22,535 nucleotides of DNA from JAZDKP01 sp043802925 (lineage in GTDB: Bacteria; Fibrobacterota; OXYB2-FULL-49-7; JAEUSG01): the NCBI GenBank assembly GCA_043802925.1, contig JAZDKP010000019.1, positions 1 through 22,535 on the forward strand. The letters are read 5' to 3'. The position numbers and the translations under genes were made by a program. Shown one piece after another: positions 1 to 6,670 of the stretch (position 1 is the stretch's first letter; every line of letters begins with the position of its first letter). Under the pieces are notes generated by a model, which did not search any database, was not told where the DNA came from, and was given only the letters and a program-made list of their open reading frames with translations.

Positions 1-79
1 CCAGAACAGCTTGGACGGCTTTGCGACGAATGTCCACCTGGGCGGTGGCAGGGAGAGAGCGGAAGTCTTGTGTCCTCAC
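1..79 (-). CDS. Transposase 5' end, probably IS630 family (partial)
   Basis: Reading leftwards from a GTG at 79, the frame stays open to the window edge and gives 26 codons. The peptide begins MRTQDFRSLPATAQ and continues with an Arg-Arg-Lys-Ala-Val stretch. This resembles the N-terminus of IS630-type transposases, where a similar 'Ser-Leu...Ala-Gln...Arg-Arg-Lys-Ala-Val' segment precedes the first helix-turn-helix. The catalytic DDE part lies outside the window. An ATG at 83 is in another frame and gives no recognisable product. A hairpin at 94-120 lies just upstream and could be near the element end. The family call rests on a very short peptide, so it is tentative. Confidence 0.4.
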   Translation of the reverse strand, partial: MRTQDFRSLPATAQVDIRRKAVQAVL

Positions 80-93
80 ACATATAATATAGG

Positions 94-120
94 ATAGTTA
101 CGAGGCGTTATGGTAACTAT
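94..120. repeat. Inverted repeat upstream of the transposase start
   Basis: ATAGTTAC (94-101) and GTAACTAT (113-120) are perfect 8-base inverted repeats around an 11-base loop. The surroundings are AT-rich. The repeat sits 15 bases upstream of the probable transposase start. It could be a binding site or a sub-terminal structure of the insertion element. Without the other end of the element, its terminal repeats cannot be identified. Confidence 0.45.
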
Positions 121-257
121 ATATTGCACTGATTAGTAAGACTTATGCAAATCGTGAACGCAATCCGCGAGCCAGAGATGGCTTGTGCCCTGTAATTTAT
201 TGTCAATGGATAAGTTGCCGAGGAATGGGATTGGAGTTTACAGGTGGGGATAGTGAA

Positions 258-293
258 CTTTGTCCCTATTCCCTATTGAGGGGTGGGACAAAG
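258..293. repeat. Nested hairpin downstream of the response regulator
   Basis: CTTTGTCCC (258-266) pairs perfectly with GGGACAAAG (285-293). Inside the loop, CCCT (271-274) pairs with AGGG (279-282). The left part also carries a tandem TCCCTAT duplication (263-276). The structure lies about 30 bases past the 3' end of the minus-strand response regulator gene and could stabilise or end that transcript. On the minus strand it is followed by TTCACTATCC, not a T-run, so it is not a standard intrinsic terminator. It might also be a REP-like repeat. Confidence 0.5.
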
Positions 294-321
294 CAAAGCT
301 ATAAGTTAAGGGAATCCGGAA

Positions 322-1731
322 TCAGTCCTGATCGGCCGACCTTATCAACCGCTTGTTCAGCGCAGATCGGCTCATTCCTAAATACTGGGCCGCAACGGTC
401 TGGTTGCCATTGGCCTGCTTAAGCGCCTCATCAATGAGCAACTTTTCGGCTTCTTTCAGAGTTGGGAGTTTTTGACTCCGGGAAAGGGTTTCCGGTACTA
501 AAGTCCGAATCATATCGCCTTCATTGTCGGCCTGTAATTCGCGGGTATTCCTATTCACGCGCTGTTGGAAAGGTTCAGTGGAAAGCGGTCCGGCTTTATG
601 CTGGCTTACCGCGTCATAGACCATGTTTTTCAGTTCCCTGATATTTCCGGGAAAGTCATATTGCCGGAGCAGCTCATTCACTCCTGGGGGTATTTCAGGT
701 ACGGATTTACCGAGCTCCATCGCAGCCTGTTCCAGGAAGACCTCCAACAGTAAAGGAATATCCTCTGTCCGTTCGCGGAGGGCCGGCACGCGGACCTGGT
801 GACTTTCCAAACGATAATACAGGTCGTCCCGGAACAATCCTTTCCGGCGTCGTTCTTCGAGTGATGTGTTGGTCGCGACCACGACACGGGCATCGCAGGT
901 CCGCGCCGAATCGGCGCCGATGGGGTAATAGGTACGCTCCTCAAGCAACCGGAGCAACTTGACCTGGGAATCCATGGCCAAATCGCCGATTTCATCCAGG
1001 AAGACTGTCCCGCGACCCGCCTTGGCAACCAGCCCTTCCCGTTTGTCCACAGCGCCGGTAAAAGCCCCGCGCTCATGCCCGAATAGCGTGTCGCAAAAAA
1101 GGGTGTCGCTCAGTCCCGCGATATTAATGGAAATGAATTCATCGGGACGGCCGCTGGACTGGTGGACGGCCATTGCAATCATTTCCTTGCCTGTGCCGGT
1201 CTCGCCCGTGATCAGCACGGGCATGGGTGACGGGGCCACGGCCTCAATGTACTGAAAGAGTGCAATCATGCCCTTGTTGCGCGTGACGATTTTCTCGAAG
1301 AGGGCGGGGTTTTCAAGCCGGTCGGAAAACAGCTTGTTTTTAAGGCGGCTATTTTCGTTCTGAAGCTGGGCTTTTTCCATCGCGTGCCGGACCGTGGCCA
1401 CCAGCCGGTCACCCTCAACCGGTTTGACGATATAGTCAAATGCGCCCGCCCGCATGCACTCGACCGCCATATTAACTTCGTTTAGCGCGGTCAGCATAAT
1501 CACGGGCAGTTGCGGATATTGTCGCACGACCCGCACCAGCAGTTCGTTTCCGGAACAGCCAGGCATGAAGATATCGAGCATAAGGACCGCACAGGGTTTT
1601 GCAGCCAGTGTTTGCAGGAGGTTTGCACCATCAGAGGAGGTTTCGACAGTAAAGCCTCCCAGGCGCAAGGTCAGGGCAGCGCTCTTTAAAAACTGAGGTT
1701 CATCATCCACAAGCAAAACAGTCAGTGACAT
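322..1731 (-). CDS. NtrC-family sigma-54-dependent response regulator
   Basis: A 469-residue transcription activator with the full three-domain NtrC layout. The receiver domain covers residues 4-117, with acidic pair D9/D10, phospho-acceptor D53 in MLDIFMPG, and K103. The AAA+ domain spans about 145-380, with Walker A GETGTGKE (176-183), the sigma-54 contact loop GAFTGA (222-227), Walker B VFLDEIGD (243-250) and an arginine-finger region near RDDLYYRL. A Fis-type helix-turn-helix covers about 426-463. After phosphorylation by its kinase it should bind upstream of -24/-12 promoters and use ATP to open RNA polymerase sigma-54 complexes. It begins 36 bases after the end of the sensor kinase gene on the same strand, so the two are probably co-transcribed partners. 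Targets are unknown; a weak sigma-54-like site lies in the divergent region at 3921. Confidence 0.93.
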   Translation of the reverse strand: MSLTVLLVDDEPQFLKSAALTLRLGGFTVETSSDGANLLQTLAAKPCAVLMLDIFMPGCSGNELLVRVVRQYPQLPVIMLTALNEVNMAVECMRAGAFDYIVKPVEGDRLVATVRHAMEKAQLQNENSRLKNKLFSDRLENPALFEKIVTRNKGMIALFQYIEAVAPSPMPVLITGETGTGKEMIAMAVHQSSGRPDEFISINIAGLSDTLFCDTLFGHERGAFTGAVDKREGLVAKAGRGTVFLDEIGDLAMDSQVKLLRLLEERTYYPIGADSARTCDARVVVATNTSLEERRRKGLFRDDLYYRLESHQVRVPALRERTEDIPLLLEVFLEQAAMELGKSVPEIPPGVNELLRQYDFPGNIRELKNMVYDAVSQHKAGPLSTEPFQQRVNRNTRELQADNEGDMIRTLVPETLSRSQKLPTLKEAEKLLIDEALKQANGNQTVAAQYLGMSRSALNKRLIRSADQD

Positions 1732-1767
1732 GTCAGATCCTGGTTAAAGGTGATAACGACGGTCAGG

Positions 1768-3756
1768 TCAGGAAATAGCCGGCAAAAGGATACTTGCGCA
1801 CGTCCCCCGGCCCGGCTCGGATTCAATCTTCAACTCGCCCCCGTGGTCCTTCACGATGGAATACGAAATGGAGAGCCCCAGTCCAGTGCCCCCCATGTCG
1901 CGGTTGGTGGTAAAAAACGGATCCATGATATGTTTCATGTGTTCCTTTTTAATGCCAGCACCTTTGTCACGTACCGCAATTACGACAAACCGTGCCGCAT
2001 TATCAAAAGAGATGGAGATGGAAATAGATTTTGAGCGGTCGCGGGTGGCCTGGCAGGCATTGGTCAGGAGGTTGATGACCACCTGCTCGAGCTGCTGCAT
2101 GTTTCCCCGAACGTCGGGCACCTCGCCTTCCTGGTGGATGCTGAAATCGTCCGTTGTTTTCTTGATAAGACCGCCCACAATGACCGCTGATTCCTCCACC
2201 AGCTGTTTCGGGTTTATGTTCAGCCTTGCATTGTCGGTATCCTGCCGGGCGAAGTCCTTAAGTCCCTGGACAATCCGGTTTATCCGTTTCGCCCCTTCCG
2301 AAATTCCATCAATCAGCCCCGGCATCTCCCGGCGGGCTTCGGAAAAGGGCAGGCCGCTCAGCGAAAATTCCTGATGAGCCGAATAATAGTCGTCAATGAC
2401 GGGCAGAAGATCATGCCAGAACCGGTTCAGGTTTTCGCTGTTCAGGAGTATGAAGTTGTTCGGATTGTTGATTTCGTGGGCAATGCCGGACACCATGACG
2501 CCGAGTGTGGCCATTTTGTCCGTCTGCAACAGTTTGCGCTGGTTGATTTGCGCGAGTTCCTCGGCCTTTTTCCGGGCCGTAATATCGCTTCCCACACACA
2601 GCAATTCCCGGAGCCGGCCCTGGTCGTCATAAAGCGGCTTATTTGACCACGCAATCCAGATTTTATCGCCTGTTTTTGTGGCGCACAGGTTTTCAATGTA
2701 GCGGTTGGACTCGGCGTCTTGCAAAACAACGTTCAATCCCGGTCCCGCATCCAGTCCGTCAACTGGGGCCGGGCTGATGGCAAGAACTGAAATGGGTTTC
2801 CCCTGTATTTCGAGTGGGGAATATCCGAAAAGTTTCTGCGCATGCTCATTAAAGAAAAGAATCCGGCCGTGCTTGTCTGCCCGAATGATGGCGCTGTTGG
2901 CATTTTCAACCAGTTCCCGGTATTTTGCGGCATTGTCTTCGAGCTTTGCGAGTGTTTGTTCAATATGCGAAAGCAGCCTATTGAAGCTGCCGGCCAGCCT
3001 TCCGATTTCGTCCTCAGAGGAGACTTCCATTCTGGAAGCGTAGTCTTTTTTTCCGGAGGTAATCTCCTCGGAGAGGGTCACCAACCGGTTGATGGGATAG
3101 GTGATCCGGCTGGAAAAGAAAATGATCAGAACGCTGAAGACGCTCAAAATAACCACCGAATAAAGAATACGCTCCCGGATGATATCCAGTACATCGTCCC
3201 GGATTTGGTCGGACCGGACCGCGATGACCTGTTCCACATCGTCCATATATTTGCCCGATGCCACAATCCACCCCAGCGGCGCGTACGCTTTCGCATAACA
3301 AAGCTTGGGATACGCTTCGCCGGAAAACCCCGCCCCGGTAAATTTTGGCCAAACCGTCCGGTAAAACCCTGATCCGCCGGACTGAACGACGCTGTCGACA
3401 GCAAGTGAAAGCTGTCTGACCTTTGCGGCATCTCCGGCCCGGAGCTTGTCCGCAAAAGGGTGCATGACCAGAGCACTGTCCTTTCCGGCCCTGCTTATCC
3501 AGAAATATCCCCGGCCGTCGTCATAAGTAATGCTCCTTACCTTATCCAGGAACGATTGTATCTGTTCCGGCTCAAGCGTGCTTTTGTATTGCGCATCGAG
3601 CAGGGAGCAGATGATGTTGACATGCTCCCGCAGAGTGCTTTCAACCCGCAGGTTTTCGTTCTTCCAGATGCGTTCAATATCTTTTTTGCCCTTCACCCGT
3701 ATTTGCCGTACCGTAATGGAAAGAATGGCGACAGAAACGATAAGCACAAAAAACAC
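1768..3756 (-). CDS. Cache/HAMP/PAS sensor histidine kinase
   Basis: A membrane histidine kinase, 662 residues from a GTG at 3756. In order: a short hydrophobic N-terminus (1-15), a periplasmic single-Cache domain (about 25-190, with the typical YFWIS, MHPF and YAPLGWIVASGKYMDD segments), a second membrane helix (197-215), HAMP (216-270), PAS (about 278-395), HisKA with phospho-acceptor H427 in GIAHEINNP, and HATPase with N566 (N box), DKGAG (597-601) and GGTGLGL (622-628). The Cache domain probably senses a small extracellular ligand. The GTG has no ribosome site and the first helix is clipped. An ATG at 3790 opens a frame that would join perfectly with one T fewer in a nine-T run, giving MNLRIKLVFFTVFFVL. 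The true 5' end is therefore probably 3790, with a frameshift or sequence error. Partner of the downstream NtrC-type regulator. Confidence 0.92.
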   Translation of the reverse strand: MFFVLIVSVAILSITVRQIRVKGKKDIERIWKNENLRVESTLREHVNIICSLLDAQYKSTLEPEQIQSFLDKVRSITYDDGRGYFWISRAGKDSALVMHPFADKLRAGDAAKVRQLSLAVDSVVQSGGSGFYRTVWPKFTGAGFSGEAYPKLCYAKAYAPLGWIVASGKYMDDVEQVIAVRSDQIRDDVLDIIRERILYSVVILSVFSVLIIFFSSRITYPINRLVTLSEEITSGKKDYASRMEVSSEDEIGRLAGSFNRLLSHIEQTLAKLEDNAAKYRELVENANSAIIRADKHGRILFFNEHAQKLFGYSPLEIQGKPISVLAISPAPVDGLDAGPGLNVVLQDAESNRYIENLCATKTGDKIWIAWSNKPLYDDQGRLRELLCVGSDITARKKAEELAQINQRKLLQTDKMATLGVMVSGIAHEINNPNNFILLNSENLNRFWHDLLPVIDDYYSAHQEFSLSGLPFSEARREMPGLIDGISEGAKRINRIVQGLKDFARQDTDNARLNINPKQLVEESAVIVGGLIKKTTDDFSIHQEGEVPDVRGNMQQLEQVVINLLTNACQATRDRSKSISISISFDNAARFVVIAVRDKGAGIKKEHMKHIMDPFFTTNRDMGGTGLGLSISYSIVKDHGGELKIESEPGRGTCASILLPAIS

Positions 3757-3759
3757 GGT

Positions 3760-3768
3760 AAAAAAAAA
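3760..3768 (-). other. Nine-base homopolymer, apparent frameshift at kinase start
   Basis: Nine A on the plus strand (nine T in the coding sense) separate an ATG-opened frame (MNLRIKLVFF, from 3790) from the kinase frame (TVFFVLIVSVAIL). With eight T the two join into a normal basic-then-hydrophobic signal anchor. The in-frame upstream codons of the kinase run back only to a TGA at 3787-3789. This is either a sequencing or assembly error or a slippage-prone, phase-variable tract. Confidence 0.6.
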
Positions 3769-3790
3769 CCAATTTGATTCGCAAATTCAT

Positions 3791-4044
3791 TTTGATAATA
3801 TATAAAATCCCCGTTCATTCGAAATAATTAATTCACTCCGCTTAGAAATAAACGGCTCAGGAATATGTTGAGTTCGTGGTGAATCCTGATATTTACGTGT
3901 GTCCCTTTTGCGTGCTGACCTGGGACAATGGTCGCTATTTGTGTTTTTTTGAAGATGTGCCCTTCCGGACATAACTTTTATGCTATCAGTCTGTTATCCG
4001 CTGCGGCCGGCTTTGAGCACGGGCTTTGCGTAACAGAAGGCATT
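3791..4044. promoter_or_regulatory. Divergent intergenic region between kinase operon and plus-strand operon
   Basis: About 250 bases between two divergent transcription units, AT-rich on the kinase side (TATATATTATC just before the possible ATG at 3790). It must hold promoters for both directions. I see no confident sigma-70 pair: TATGCT at 3979-3984 lacks a properly spaced -35. A possible sigma-54 element at 3921-3936 is listed separately. Open frames here on both strands (minus 3787-3972; plus 3928-4044 as an extension of the next gene) lack coding character. Confidence 0.5.
3921..3936 (+). promoter_or_regulatory. Possible sigma-54 (-24/-12) promoter
   Basis: TGGGACAATGGTCGCT keeps the invariant GG and GC dinucleotides with ten bases between them, as in TGGCAC-N5-TTGC elements. 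It deviates at two useful positions (G for C after GG; TCGC for TTGC). It points toward the plus-strand operon starting at 4045, predicting a transcript start near 3948 and a leader of about 100 bases. It lies in the divergent region beside the operon that encodes the NtrC-type activator, which makes it plausible. The sequence match alone is weak. Confidence 0.25.
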
Positions 4045-4413
4045 ATGGAAAGCGCCAAATTCCGCCTTTATGAATCCCTGATGGGACTTGTTTTGTCCTT
4101 GTTCTGGCTTTTTCTGGGCAACATCTCGCTGATTTATTTAGCAGGCGTCTTTGCAATCCGCATTGAGGTTCACGGCGCATTCTATGGAATTCTTTACTGG
4201 GCGAATGCGTCCGCGCTCGTGGTCGCCCGGTATTTCGACATACGCTTTTTCAACGGATTCACGCTGGAAGGCGCAAAAGCGACGCGGGATGACTGGAACA
4301 GATATTTGCGTTATGTCACCCTGTTCTCCGTTCTCCTCTTCGGAGTGGCGCTTTTTCTCAGATATATCGTAGTCTTGGGAACCCGCCCTTTGAGCCACCT
4401 GGCCTGGGGATAA
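4045..4413 (+). CDS. Small three-helix membrane protein (paralogue of 14127-14480)
   Basis: A 122-residue protein of no family I can name. I chose the ATG at 4045 because AGAAGG (4035-4040) sits four bases upstream; the frame is open to 3928, but the extra 39 residues are not protein-like. It has three hydrophobic segments at about residues 10-33, 43-63 and 87-108, and a conserved soluble loop after helix 2 (ARYFDIRFFNG, then EG and a Trp). The same plan, with 13/20 and 18/30 identities in two ungapped blocks, recurs in the protein at 14127-14480. It is first in the tandem cluster, 35 bases before the Pal-like gene. Likely an inner-membrane protein; function unknown. Confidence 0.75.
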   Translation: MESAKFRLYESLMGLVLSLFWLFLGNISLIYLAGVFAIRIEVHGAFYGILYWANASALVVARYFDIRFFNGFTLEGAKATRDDWNRYLRYVTLFSVLLFGVALFLRYIVVLGTRPLSHLAWG

Positions 4414-4448
4414 CAATAAGATGCCAATCATTTAACCGGGAGCTTTTT

Positions 4449-4988
4449 ATGCGTCAGCTGATACTTTTATGGACCATCACGGTATCGATTCTGCTGGTGA
4501 CGGGCTGCGGTGCTTCAAAAAAAACAGTTAAAAACGTTCAGGAAAAAACCGCGGATGCTTCGAGCCCCAAGACGGCCATGAAGCCCGACAGCTTGACAGG
4601 CGACGAACTCAAACAGCTTCGGAAGATTATGGATGATCTCAAGGATGTTCCCTTTGACTTCGATCAATATTCGCTGCCGACCCAAAGTCTGGAAATTATC
4701 AAGGAGAATGTTGCCATACTCAATAAAATGCTTGAAGCACGCAAAGCCGTCCTCCATATCACGCTGGAAGGAAATTGCGATGACCGCGGCTCTCAGGAAT
4801 ACAACCTGGCTCTGGGCGCAAAACGGGCGCAAATCGTCAGGGATTATCTGGTCAATGTGGGGTTCACTCCCGCGGCTCTCAAAACACTCAGTTACGGCGA
4901 AGAACGACCCAAGGTCCAGGGACATTCGGAAGAAGCCTGGGCCGCGAATCGCAGGGTTCAGCTTGTCGTGACTGTGACCGGATCCTGA
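4449..4988 (+). CDS. Peptidoglycan-associated (Pal/OmpA-like) lipoprotein
   Basis: A 179-residue lipoprotein with a type II signal peptide and lipobox LVTGC, the lipidated cysteine being C20. A charged linker runs from 21 to about 60. An OmpA-type peptidoglycan-binding domain covers about 66-176, with FDFD near 69-72, the signature CDDRGSQEYN (110-119) including the Asp and Arg that contact diaminopimelate, and the closing SYGEERP and ANRRVQL segments. By family it should be anchored in the outer membrane and hold peptidoglycan non-covalently. No TolA/TolB genes are adjacent, so it may be an accessory Pal rather than the Tol-Pal one. GGGAG (4438-4442) lies six bases before the ATG. A six-base hairpin (TGAGGC/GCCTCA, 4986-5005) overlaps the stop codon. 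Confidence 0.88.
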   Translation: MRQLILLWTITVSILLVTGCGASKKTVKNVQEKTADASSPKTAMKPDSLTGDELKQLRKIMDDLKDVPFDFDQYSLPTQSLEIIKENVAILNKMLEARKAVLHITLEGNCDDRGSQEYNLALGAKRAQIVRDYLVNVGFTPAALKTLSYGEERPKVQGHSEEAWAANRRVQLVVTVTGS

Positions 4989-5037
4989 GGCGCCTAAAAG
5001 CCTCATCTCCCAAATTATCCTGCAAACAGGAGAACCT

Positions 5038-5514
5038 TTGAAACAAAAGACCATTAACTGTAAAATCCATGAAATTCGCACAGAGGAAGAGCTGTCGCCC
5101 TTCATGACTCTGTACGCCCTGGTTGAGTTCTTAAATGAAAACATGAAACCCTATCAGGATGAATGCCGGGATATCCAGAGGGGTATTGAATATGCTTTTT
5201 CCCGTGAACCGGGCAAAGGCGGCTTTGTATTGCTGGCCGAGAGCTACGGAATGCCGGTTGGCGCGCTGGTCATGCTCAACACAGGAATGGGCGGATATGT
5301 CCCGGAAAACCTGCTTCTTTTTGTATCCGTGCACGAATCTGCGCGTAATGCCGGCATCGGCGGCAACCTGGTCTGCCAAGCGCTAAAACTTTGCAAAGGA
5401 GATGTTAAATTGCACGTTGAATTTCATAACCCCGCAAAACGGCTCTACGAAAAACTCGGTTTCGCATCAAAATATGCTGAAATGAGGTATTATTGTGAAT
5501 CGCCTCAGAATTAA
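5038..5514 (+). CDS. GNAT-family N-acetyltransferase
   Basis: A 158-residue acetyltransferase. The acetyl-CoA binding motif A appears as RNAGIG (103-108) after a hydrophobic strand (LLLFVSV), fitting R-x-x-G-x-G. The C-terminal NPAKRLYEKLGF (131-142) is the usual motif B. It should move an acetyl group from acetyl-CoA to an amine; the substrate is unknown. The start is TTG at 5038, supported by AGGAGA (5028-5033) four bases before it. The 3' end overlaps the racemase gene by 20 bases, so the two are probably translationally coupled and the substrate may be an amino acid or a product of the racemase. Confidence 0.85.
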   Translation: MKQKTINCKIHEIRTEEELSPFMTLYALVEFLNENMKPYQDECRDIQRGIEYAFSREPGKGGFVLLAESYGMPVGALVMLNTGMGGYVPENLLLFVSVHESARNAGIGGNLVCQALKLCKGDVKLHVEFHNPAKRLYEKLGFASKYAEMRYYCESPQN

Positions 5515-6670
5515 CCTTGACGCCTTGCATCACAACCTGACCATGGTCACCGGATGGCTGGCGCCGTCGGACGCCCACTGGACACTGGTGTCAAAAGTGC
5601 TTTGCGGAAACAAGGAACTCCTTCAGGCCCTGATGAACATGGGCGTACGTTCCATGGGCGACACGCGGATGCTCAACCTGCAGGCCGTGGCGGACCTCGA
5701 CGAAAACCTGGAACGGTGGTATTTCAGGGTCCCCCACCTGTCCATAGCACCGGATGTGGTCAGGCTGGCCCAGGCAAGCCTCAACAGTGAAATAGAGGTC
5801 ATTGAAAGGCTGAACGAAGAGGCGGTCAAACTTCAAATGATGCATAAAATTATCATCATGATTGAACTGGGCGACCTTCGCGAAGGAATCCTGCCGGGTT
5901 CGCTGGTCAACTTCTATCGCAAAGTCTATCAACTGCCCAATATCGAGGTCATCGGCATCGGCACAAACCTGGGGTGCCTTTCCGGGCTCATTCCGAATGT
6001 TGACCATCTGACACAGCTGGTACTTTACCGGGAGCTGCTTGAACTGAAATTCAACCACCGTCTTCCCCTTATCTCCGCCGGGACCAGCTCGATTCTCCCT
6101 TTGCTAAGCCGCCGTCAGGTGCCGAAGGCGATCAACCATTGGCGGATCGGCGAATCGCTGTTTATCGGGAGCGATCTCATCAACAACGGGACACTGGAAG
6201 GATTCCGCGATGATGTCTTTATCCTTGAAGCGGAAATCGCGGAAATCAAACAGAAGAACATGGCGCCGGCCGGTGAAACGGGTTCATTGCGTCCCTTTGA
6301 GGTGAATCCGGATGAGGCCGCAGCGCCGGGGCAGCGGGGCCGGAGAGCCCTTATCACTATCGGCGAACTGGACACAGACGTGCACGGCCTCAAGCCCTTG
6401 AACGTCGCGCACCGGGTCGTGGGCGCCAGCAGTGACATCACGGTCATCCATGTCGGCGACCAGGAAGGCGTTCCTCCCCCGAAAGTCGGAGACGTGCTTC
6501 CGTTCAAGCTGAATTATTCGGCCCTGCTCAGATTGATGAACAACCGGTATGTCGAAAAGCATATTGAACCCCTGGCCTCCACCGATGGTCGAAACACCTT
6601 GATTGTCAACAAACCTACGCTTACCGCCATCAGCAAAGAGGAGGATATGCATGTCCAGCTTACTCCATAA
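5495..6670 (+). CDS. PLP-dependent amino-acid racemase, ornithine-racemase-like
   Basis: A 391-residue alanine-racemase-fold enzyme of the ornithine racemase (Orr)/YhfX type. The probable PLP Lys is K34 in VSKVLCGN. Barrel signatures follow: MIELGDLREG (122-131), GTNLGC (156-161) and the phosphate-binding SAGTSS (194-199). The C-terminal half has the family's ITIGELDTDVHGLKPL, GASSD and FKLNYSALL segments. It should interconvert L- and D-forms of an amino acid; ornithine is the best-known substrate in the group but is not proven here. Odd: a Pro/Ala/Gly-rich stretch of about 30 residues (around 255-285) looks inserted before the C-terminal domain. Starts at GTG with TGAGG upstream, overlaps the GNAT gene before it and the methyltransferase gene after it by 20 bases each. 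Confidence 0.8.
   Translation: MNRLRINLDALHHNLTMVTGWLAPSDAHWTLVSKVLCGNKELLQALMNMGVRSMGDTRMLNLQAVADLDENLERWYFRVPHLSIAPDVVRLAQASLNSEIEVIERLNEEAVKLQMMHKIIIMIELGDLREGILPGSLVNFYRKVYQLPNIEVIGIGTNLGCLSGLIPNVDHLTQLVLYRELLELKFNHRLPLISAGTSSILPLLSRRQVPKAINHWRIGESLFIGSDLINNGTLEGFRDDVFILEAEIAEIKQKNMAPAGETGSLRPFEVNPDEAAAPGQRGRRALITIGELDTDVHGLKPLNVAHRVVGASSDITVIHVGDQEGVPPPKVGDVLPFKLNYSALLRLMNNRYVEKHIEPLASTDGRNTLIVNKPTLTAISKEEDMHVQLTP

Larger units (their letters stand above)
80..321. other. Non-coding stretch between transposase fragment and response regulator
   Basis: About 240 bases with no convincing gene. Besides the 94-120 inverted repeat and the 258-293 hairpin, there is a small dyad AGCCA/TGGCT at 170-183. 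A 79-codon open frame on the plus strand starting at 183 has no recognisable product, and its 3' part is antisense to the conserved C-terminus of the response regulator, so I did not call it. The stretch probably holds the end of the insertion element and the 3' untranslated region of the two-component operon. Confidence 0.5.

Noticed and set aside
258..293. Intrinsic terminator for the two-component operon
   Set aside because: The stem is good, but no T-run follows on the minus strand, so it was listed only as a hairpin.
183..422. 79-codon plus-strand open frame
   Set aside because: Its last 100 bases are antisense to the conserved helix-turn-helix end of the response regulator, and the peptide has no recognisable feature.
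3928..4044. 39-codon N-terminal extension of the first three-helix protein
   Set aside because: The paralogue has no counterpart, the residues are not protein-like, and a good ribosome site precedes the ATG at 4045.
4986..5005. Terminator after the Pal-like gene
   Set aside because: Six-base stem with no T-run, and the next gene is only 49 bases on with its own ribosome site.
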